NCBI GenBank assembly: GCA_045633845.1
Contig: JAZQZC010000036.1
Location: forward strand, 12,719 to 76,718
Origin: RGIG4708 sp045633845
GTDB lineage: Bacteria; Bacillota; Clostridia; UMGS1810
Length of the DNA stretch: 64,000 nucleotides
Direction of reading: 5' to 3'
Shown here: in pieces, positions 58,487 to 64,000 of the stretch
Layout: every line of letters begins with the position of its first letter
How positions within the stretch are numbered: position 1 is the stretch's first letter
Notes under the pieces: generated by a model
What the model was told of the DNA's origin: nothing
The model's database searches: none
What the model saw: the letters and a program-made list of their open reading frames with translations, nothing else
Translations under genes and position numbers: made by a program

Positions 58487-60124
58487 ATGGATAATATAAA
58501 ACTTGCAGATTTGCTGTTTCCTAATATAACAAAAACTCCCGACGATTACGAAAAAGAGTTCCCTCAAAGACAACTGCCGCAAAACGCAGTTGTTACACGA
58601 ATTGGCCCGAGCCCAACAGGCTTTGTGCATCTTGGCAATCTCTTTAACGCTATTATCGGTGAGCGCCTTGCTCATCAAAGCGGCGGCGTTATTTACCTGC
58701 GCATTGAGGATACCGACAACAAGCGCGAGGTTGCAGGAGCAGTGTCTATTCTTATAGATGCAATGACTCAGTTTGGCGTGTATTTTGACGAGGGTGCTAC
58801 AGTCAGCGGAGACAACGGCAGCTATGGTCCTTATCGTCAGCGTCAGCGTAAGGATATATATCAGTGCTTTGCAAAGCTTCTTGTACAAAAAGGTCTTGCA
58901 TACCCTTGCTTTTGTACAGAAGATGAGCTCGAAGCAATGCGCGAAATTCAAAAAGACAAAAAGCAGAATTTTGGTTATTACGGCGAATATGCAAAATGCC
59001 GCAATCTCACATATGATGAAGTTAAAGCAAAAATAGATGCAGGTATTCCTTATGTGCTCCGCTTTAAATCAAATGGCAGCAGCGAAAATTCAGTTAAGGT
59101 ATACGATGCAATCAAGGGCGACCTTGACATTCAGGAAAACTATATAGATTTGGTAATGCTCAAATCAGACGGCATACCAACATATCACTTTGCCCACGTT
59201 GTAGATGACCACCTTATGCGTACAACTCACGTAATACGAGGCGAGGAGTGGCTGCCGTCGCTTCCTATGCATGTGCAGATGTTTGATGCACTCGGCTGGG
59301 AGCATCCCCTTTATTGCCACACAGCTCAGCTTATGAAGATGGACGGCGAGTCAAAACGCAAGCTGTCAAAGCGCAAGGACCCTGAGCTTGGACTTGAGTA
59401 TTACGATGCCCAAGGTTATCTGCCCGAAACAATCTGGATATATATGCTCACAATCCTCAACTCCAACTTTGAGGAGTGGAGAATGGCAAACCCCGATGCA
59501 AAATATACCGACTTCCCATTCTCTCTTGACAAAATGGGCAGCGCAGGTATGCTTTTTGACCTTTCAAAGCTCAACAACATAAGCAAAGAGGTTATTGCAT
59601 CAAAGGATGCAGACTTTATATATGAGCAGCTGCTTGCGTGGGCTGAAAAATATGATAGCGAATTTGCAGCTATTCTCAAAAATAACGGCGAATTTGCAAA
59701 AGGCGCAATCAACATCGGCAGAGGCGGCGACAAACCACGTTACGATATTATTACCTGGAAGCAAGCAAGAGAATTTTTGTCGTTCTATTTTGATGAGTTG
59801 TTTAAACAGGAGGATAATTTCCCCGAAAATGTTGATGATAGCACGCGCAGTGAAATTCTTACAAAATACAAACAGACCTTTGATATAAACGACGACCAGG
59901 AAACATGGTTTGGTAAGGTAAGAGCAATCACAGAGCAGCTCGGCTTTGCAGTAAGACCAAAGGATTACAAAAAAAATCCCGATATGTACAAGGGCAGCGT
60001 TGTGGATGTAAGCAACGTAATACGCGTTGCAACAACAGGCAGACTCAATTCTCCCGACCTTTGGGAAATCAATCAGCTTTTGGGCGAGGGTAAGGTTATT
60101 GCCCGTATTGAAAGGATGATATAA
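58487..60124 (+). CDS. gltX: Glutamyl-tRNA synthetase
   Basis: 545-aa class I synthetase. Start at 58487 has GAAAGGTG upstream. HIGH-type motif GPSPTGFVHLGNLFNA, YLRIEDTDNKRE, VIRGEEWLPSLPMHVQMF and the KMSKS-type KRKLSKRKD are present; the C-terminal half is the helical anticodon-binding domain. Whether it is discriminating (Glu only) or also charges tRNA-Gln cannot be read from the sequence. cmk begins at the next base. Confidence 0.94.
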   Translation: MDNIKLADLLFPNITKTPDDYEKEFPQRQLPQNAVVTRIGPSPTGFVHLGNLFNAIIGERLAHQSGGVIYLRIEDTDNKREVAGAVSILIDAMTQFGVYFDEGATVSGDNGSYGPYRQRQRKDIYQCFAKLLVQKGLAYPCFCTEDELEAMREIQKDKKQNFGYYGEYAKCRNLTYDEVKAKIDAGIPYVLRFKSNGSSENSVKVYDAIKGDLDIQENYIDLVMLKSDGIPTYHFAHVVDDHLMRTTHVIRGEEWLPSLPMHVQMFDALGWEHPLYCHTAQLMKMDGESKRKLSKRKDPELGLEYYDAQGYLPETIWIYMLTILNSNFEEWRMANPDAKYTDFPFSLDKMGSAGMLFDLSKLNNISKEVIASKDADFIYEQLLAWAEKYDSEFAAILKNNGEFAKGAINIGRGGDKPRYDIITWKQAREFLSFYFDELFKQEDNFPENVDDSTRSEILTKYKQTFDINDDQETWFGKVRAITEQLGFAVRPKDYKKNPDMYKGSVVDVSNVIRVATTGRLNSPDLWEINQLLGEGKVIARIERMI

Positions 60125-60799
60125 TTGATTAGTATAGCAATCGACGGGCCTTCGGGCGCGGGCAAAAGCTCAATTTCAAAGCAGGTTGCTCAAAAAAACG
60201 GCTATATTTATATAGACACAGGCGCTATGTATCGCACACTGGCATACAAAGCACTTTCTCTTGAAATTGACATAGCAAATGACGCCGATAAAATTGCAAA
60301 AATGCTTGATGATACTGTTGTTACCATAAAACACTGTGACGATGGTCAGCATATGTTTTTGGACGGCAAGGATGTAACCTGCTTTATTCGCACACCCGAG
60401 GTTTCTATGGGTGCTTCAAATATAGCAAAAATTCCTTTTGTGCGCAGCTGGCTGCTTGAGCTTCAGCGCAATTTTGCAAAAGAGAACAATTGCATAATGG
60501 ACGGCAGAGATATCGGCACCGTTGTACTTCCAAATGCAGATGTAAAAATATTTTTAACGGCAAGTGTGGAGGCAAGAGCAAAGCGAAGATACGCAGAGCT
60601 GCGAGAGAAAGGCACTTCTGTTACCTTTGAAGAGGTAATTGCCGATATGCAAAAAAGGGATGAAAACGACAGCTCAAGAGCCTGTGCACCTCTTGCAAAA
60701 GCAGAAGATGCAGTAGTCGTAGACACAAGCGAGCTTGATTTTGATGAGTCGGTCAAAGCGATAGAAAGGGTAATATCCATAGCGGTGAATAACAAATGA
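60125..60799 (+). CDS. cmk: Cytidylate kinase
   Basis: 224-aa nucleotide kinase phosphorylating CMP and dCMP. P-loop AIDGPSGAGKSSISK, YIDTGAMYRTLAYKAL, MDGRDIGTVVLPNADVKIFLTAS and the lid RRYAEL are standard. TTG start at 60125, directly after the gltX stop, with AAAGG upstream. cmk-plsC-ispH/rpsA is a conserved clostridial order. Confidence 0.96.
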   Translation: MISIAIDGPSGAGKSSISKQVAQKNGYIYIDTGAMYRTLAYKALSLEIDIANDADKIAKMLDDTVVTIKHCDDGQHMFLDGKDVTCFIRTPEVSMGASNIAKIPFVRSWLLELQRNFAKENNCIMDGRDIGTVVLPNADVKIFLTASVEARAKRRYAELREKGTSVTFEEVIADMQKRDENDSSRACAPLAKAEDAVVVDTSELDFDESVKAIERVISIAVNNK

Positions 60800-61377
60800 T
60801 AAATATTCTTATAAAAATAGTAAAGTGTTTTACAAGGTGCATATTCAGAGTACAGATAAACGGAGCCCAAAACATACCCGACAGCGGTGATTGTATGATA
60901 TGTGCAAATCACATAAGTATGTGGGACCCTGTAATTTTGTACTGCTTTATGCCTCGAAGAATTCATTTTGTTGCAAAGCAGGAAACAAAAAAGGTTCCTG
61001 TTGTAGGGTGGATTCTCACTAAAATAAACTGTATTTTTATAAACAGAGAAAGTGTTGACCTGGGGGCAATGCGCCAGAGTCTTAAAACACTGTCAAGCGG
61101 TAATGTGCTTGGTATCTTTCCAACAGGCACCAGGGAAAAGAAAAACCCAAACGCCGAGCCCAAATCGGGCTGCGCGCTCCTTGCGGCAAAGGCGGGTACA
61201 AGGGTTGTGCCAATAGGTATAAATGCTACATACAAGCCATTTTCAAAAGTAATTGTAAATATCGGCGAGGCTATGGACTTTTCGCAGTTCAAGGGCGAAA
61301 AATGCTCTCAACCACTTTTGCAAGAAAAAACTTTTGAAATTTATAATAAAATTCTTGAAAATAAGGCAAGAGTGTGA
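60796..61377 (+). CDS. plsC: 1-acyl-glycerol-3-phosphate acyltransferase PlsC-like
   Basis: 193-aa membrane-associated acyltransferase making phosphatidic acid. Acyltransferase motifs: NHISMWDP (HxxxxD, catalytic), INRESVD, FPTGTREKK (E/G-rich motif III with T in place of the common EGTR) and VVPIGINA. Overlaps cmk by 4 bp. Confidence 0.92.
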   Translation: MINILIKIVKCFTRCIFRVQINGAQNIPDSGDCMICANHISMWDPVILYCFMPRRIHFVAKQETKKVPVVGWILTKINCIFINRESVDLGAMRQSLKTLSSGNVLGIFPTGTREKKNPNAEPKSGCALLAAKAGTRVVPIGINATYKPFSKVIVNIGEAMDFSQFKGEKCSQPLLQEKTFEIYNKILENKARV

Positions 61378-61413
61378 TATAATGTTGAATGTTGATGATT
61401 GGCAGGTGGTTAT

Positions 61414-63447
61414 ATGAGTATTACAGTTGCAAAAAGTGCGGGCTTTTGTTTTGGAGTTAAAAGAGCTGTCGAAACACTCGAAGCAGAAAGCTCAAAATCA
61501 CCTATATCAACTCTCGGCCCTATTATACACAACGACGACGTTGTAAAAAAGTTTAAAACAATGGGTGTTGAATCTATCGACGATATGTCGCGGCTTGGAA
61601 CCGGTTCGCGCCTTGCAATACGTACACACGGTGTGGGTAAGGACACTGTTACGGCTATCGAATCGGGTAATATCGAGTATATGGATTTGACCTGTCCTTT
61701 TGTTAAAAAAATTCACAAAATCGTCAGCCAAAAAAAGGATGAGGGCTACAAAATAGTAATTGTAGGCGACAAAGCGCATCCCGAGGTTATCGGCATAAAC
61801 GGCTGGTGTGATAATGAAGGCGTTATTGTTATTGATGAGTCGGAGCTGATTGGCAAAATCGCAAGTGACGACAAGGTGTGTGTGGTAAGCCAGACAACAA
61901 TGGACCGCAAAACCTTTGAAAAAATAATAAATTTTCTTAAAAATGCTTGCAATGACCCATTGGTTTTTGATACAATATGTAGTCCGACCAATGAAAGGCA
62001 AAAAGAGGCAGCCCATATAGCAAAACAGGTTGATATGATGGTTGTAATAGGTGGTAAGCACAGCTCAAATACAAACAAATTGTATTCTATATGCAAAGAG
62101 CACTGCAACAACACCATTAAAATCGAAAATTTTGAGGATTTTCCTCAGAATATAAATATACCAAAGAAAATTGGTATCACGGCAGGTGCCTCTACACCGT
62201 CGTGGATAATTAAGGAGGTAGTTACAAAAATGGAAGAAATGATGAACGGCGAATTCGCCAAAGAATTTGAGGAGTACGAAAAATCTTTAATTACTTTACA
62301 TACAGGGGACATAGTTAAGGGTACTGTAATGGGAGTAGCAGAGAAGGGTGTAAGCATTGACTTGGGCTACAAGTCAGACGGCTTTGTGCCTGCTGCAGAA
62401 GTTACAGAGGACACTTCGGCAGATATTAACAGCATCGTTAAAATCGGTGATGTTGTGGATGTTTTCGTAGTAAGAGTTAACGATGTAGAAGGCGAAGTTA
62501 CACTTTCTATGAAAAAGCTTGAAACTATGAAAGGTCAAAAAGAAATCGAAGAAGCTTTTGAATCAAAAGCAATTCTCGAAGGCAAGGTTACACAGGTTGT
62601 AAACGGCGGTGTTATCGTTGTTGCAAAGGGTGTAAGAGTGTTTGTTCCTGTATCACAGGCAAGCGACAGATTCCTTGCTGACCCAAGCATACTTGTTGGC
62701 ACAACAGTTCAGTTCAGAATTATCGACATCAAAAAGCAGGGCAGAAGAAGCAGAATAGTAGGCTCTGTAAAATCTGTTCTTAAAGAACAGAAGGAAGCTC
62801 TCAGCTCTCAGTTCTGGGCAGATGCAGAGGTTGGCAAAAAATACGAAGGTGTAGTTAAATCTATCACAAACTTTGGTGTGTTTGTTGACATCGGCGGTGT
62901 TGATGGTCTTATCCACATTTCTGAGCTTTCATGGTCAAAAATCAAACATCCTTCAGAAGTTGTTAAGGTTGGAGATGTTGTAGAAACATACATCATCGAG
63001 CTTGATAAAGAGAAGAATAAAATTTCTCTCGGCTTCAAAAAAGCAGAAGATAATCCTTGGAACAAGGTTAAAGCAGAGCTCGAGGTTGGCTCTGTTGTAG
63101 ATGCCAAAATCGTACGCATTGTACCATTTGGTGCATTTGCACAGATTTTCCCGGGTGTTGACGGTCTTATTCATATTTCACAGGTTGCTGATAAGAGAAT
63201 CGGCAAGGTAGAAGATGAGCTTGTTATCGGTCAGCACGTTCAGGCAAAGGTTGTAGAGCTTGACCTTGAAGCACAAAAAATCGGTCTCAGCATCAGAGCA
63301 CTTCTCGAACCCGAAAAGGTTGAAGAAGAGGCTGCTGCAGAGGAAGTTGCACAAGAAGTTGTTGCAGAAGAAGTTGCTCCCGAAGCAGCAGAAGAAGTAG
63401 CCACTCCCGAGGTTGAAGCTGCTGCAGAACAAACTGTAGAAGAATAA
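61414..63447 (+). CDS. IspH-ribosomal protein S1 fusion
   Basis: 677-aa bifunctional protein. Residues 1-285 are 4-hydroxy-3-methylbut-2-enyl diphosphate reductase with the three 4Fe-4S cysteines Cys12 (AGFCFGVKRA), Cys94 (DLTCPFVKKIH) and Cys189 (DTICSPTNERQ), the last step of MEP isoprenoid synthesis. Residues about 295-630 carry four S1 RNA-binding domains (GDIVKGTVMGVAEKGVSIDLG; AILEGKVTQVVNGGVIVV; GKKYEGVVKSITNFGVFVDIGG; GSVVDAKIVRIVPFGAFAQIFPG). A Glu/Ala/Val tail ends the protein. Start at 61414 has GGCAGGTGG upstream. The fusion is known in Clostridia. Confidence 0.95.
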   Translation: MSITVAKSAGFCFGVKRAVETLEAESSKSPISTLGPIIHNDDVVKKFKTMGVESIDDMSRLGTGSRLAIRTHGVGKDTVTAIESGNIEYMDLTCPFVKKIHKIVSQKKDEGYKIVIVGDKAHPEVIGINGWCDNEGVIVIDESELIGKIASDDKVCVVSQTTMDRKTFEKIINFLKNACNDPLVFDTICSPTNERQKEAAHIAKQVDMMVVIGGKHSSNTNKLYSICKEHCNNTIKIENFEDFPQNINIPKKIGITAGASTPSWIIKEVVTKMEEMMNGEFAKEFEEYEKSLITLHTGDIVKGTVMGVAEKGVSIDLGYKSDGFVPAAEVTEDTSADINSIVKIGDVVDVFVVRVNDVEGEVTLSMKKLETMKGQKEIEEAFESKAILEGKVTQVVNGGVIVVAKGVRVFVPVSQASDRFLADPSILVGTTVQFRIIDIKKQGRRSRIVGSVKSVLKEQKEALSSQFWADAEVGKKYEGVVKSITNFGVFVDIGGVDGLIHISELSWSKIKHPSEVVKVGDVVETYIIELDKEKNKISLGFKKAEDNPWNKVKAELEVGSVVDAKIVRIVPFGAFAQIFPGVDGLIHISQVADKRIGKVEDELVIGQHVQAKVVELDLEAQKIGLSIRALLEPEKVEEEAAAEEVAQEVVAEEVAPEAAEEVATPEVEAAAEQTVEE

Positions 63448-63463
63448 TATTTGATAACTAGAT

Positions 63464-63495
63464 GAGGGCATGCATAATAGCAGTGCCCTCTTTTG
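63464..63495 (+). terminator. Terminator after ispH-rpsA
   Basis: GAGGGCA pairs with TGCCCTC around a 13-base loop, followed by TTTTG. Confidence 0.82.
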
Positions 63496-63502
63496 CATCA
63501 TT

Positions 63503-63780
63503 TAGTGTGACAGGATTCGAACTCTCAATGCCTGACATCTGAAATTTTTGAAATCTTTCAGTTTGTCGGTTTTGACGGGCGACAGCCCGCCTGTAACCTG
63601 TCGCACTGAAATCTTAACAAAAATTTCAAGATGGCAGGTGCAAAGCAGTTTCACACAGAAAAATTCTTCTGAAACAAGGTAAATTACGAAGGAAATACTT
63701 GCGTATTTTCAAGGAATTTACTGAGGTTTCAGGTGAATTTTTCATGTGAAACCAATGTTAGTTCGAGTCCTGTCACACTA
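63503..63780 (+). mobile_element. Family A structured MITE, copy 3
   Basis: Same orientation as the copy at 16236 and very similar to it along its full length (I count about a dozen differences). Termini TAGTGTGACAGGATTCGAAC and GTTCGAGTCCTGTCACACTA, with TA at both ends. Both internal hairpins are kept. It sits 8 bp after the ispH-rpsA terminator, and its right-hand TA is also the left boundary of a family B element. Confidence 0.88.
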
Positions 63781-64000
63781 GCCGAAAGAGAGTAATCCGA
63801 ACCCGCCTGAAACGGCGTAATTTCGGTAACTTTCGGTTTGTCATCTTTGCAAGGCGCCAAGCCTTGCTTCATCTTCCGCACCAAAATTTACTCAAAATTC
63901 CATCCGTTTCAGGTCGTAGAATTTTAAAAGTGAGAATTTTTGGTTGCGTAAGGCAAAAACGCAGGTAATCCTTGATGGATTACCGAGTATTTTAACACAG
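63779..64000 (-). mobile_element. Family B structured MITE, copy 2 (cut by the window edge)
   Basis: Reverse orientation relative to 49499-49775; begins TAGCCGAAAGAGAGTAATCC. The visible 222 bp align end to end with the complement of copy 1; about 55 bp should lie outside the window. The arm pair CCTGAAACGG/CCGTTTCAGG is fully complementary here, whereas copy 1 has CCTGAACCAG/CTGTTTCAGG. Confidence 0.85.

Overview
The window is a chromosomal segment of a low-GC, Gram-positive, endospore-forming member of the Clostridia (Bacillota). The evidence is a clostridial dcw (division and cell wall) cluster with mraZ, ftsL, divIB and a PASTA-type PBP2; SpoVM next to rpmB; a T-box ahead of pheST; MurT/GatD; a type III glutamine synthetase; an IspH-ribosomal protein S1 fusion; and strong sigma-A promoters (TTGACA, 17 bp, TATAAT). 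MurE carries the DNPR signature of meso-diaminopimelate ligases. The species cannot be named from the sequence; almost all of it is housekeeping core genome.

Layout. 1-460: 3' end of an SDR reductase gene, then a 240-bp foldback element. 857-6851: MacA/MacB-type ABC exporter operon and an SLH-domain surface protein. 6959-17811 (minus strand): solute-binding lipoprotein, ymdB, rny, folD, a YgiQ-type radical SAM gene, ftsK/spoIIIE and rho. 17978-20441: yihY, rpmB, spoVM with a 50-residue membrane mini-protein (opposite strand), acpP, rnc. 20906-33271: mraZ (four operator repeats), rsmH, ftsL, PBP2, murE, mraY, ftsW, murG, murA, divIB, ftsZ, without murC, murD or murF. Then nrdR and dusB. 35003-38089 (minus): gatD, murT and a PTS IIC-like membrane protein. 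38495-40034: two unknown genes. 40365-41655: infC-rpmI-rplT behind an L20-type leader, infC starting on AUC. 41787-48999: RNA methyltransferase, cdaA, cdaR, glmM, nth, nfo, M24 peptidase, efp. 49040-63447: CD1247-type protein, glnN, DivIVA-like protein, T-box pheST, Dabb protein, tRNA-Leu, a degenerate GH3 protein, gltX, cmk, plsC, ispH-rpsA.

How the genes fit together. Peptidoglycan synthesis dominates: murA, murE, mraY, murG, ftsW and PBP2 make and polymerise lipid II, MurT/GatD amidate it, GlmM supplies the amino-sugar precursor, and CdaA/CdaR (c-di-AMP) share GlmM's operon. A second theme is translation (infC, rpmI, rplT, rpmB, efp, pheST, gltX, S1 and RNA modification).

The least explained content is repetitive DNA. 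Two families of about 276-bp elements (A: three copies; B: two copies, one cut by the window edge) have inverted termini ending in TA, a tRNA T-arm-like end motif and two long internal hairpins. Some hairpin arms differ between copies by paired substitutions that keep base pairing. One A copy supplies the last 16 codons and stop codon of rho; an A and a B copy abut at a shared TA. A third, REP-like palindrome family (GTGACAG...CTGTCAC) forms three clusters. No transposase for any of them lies in the window.
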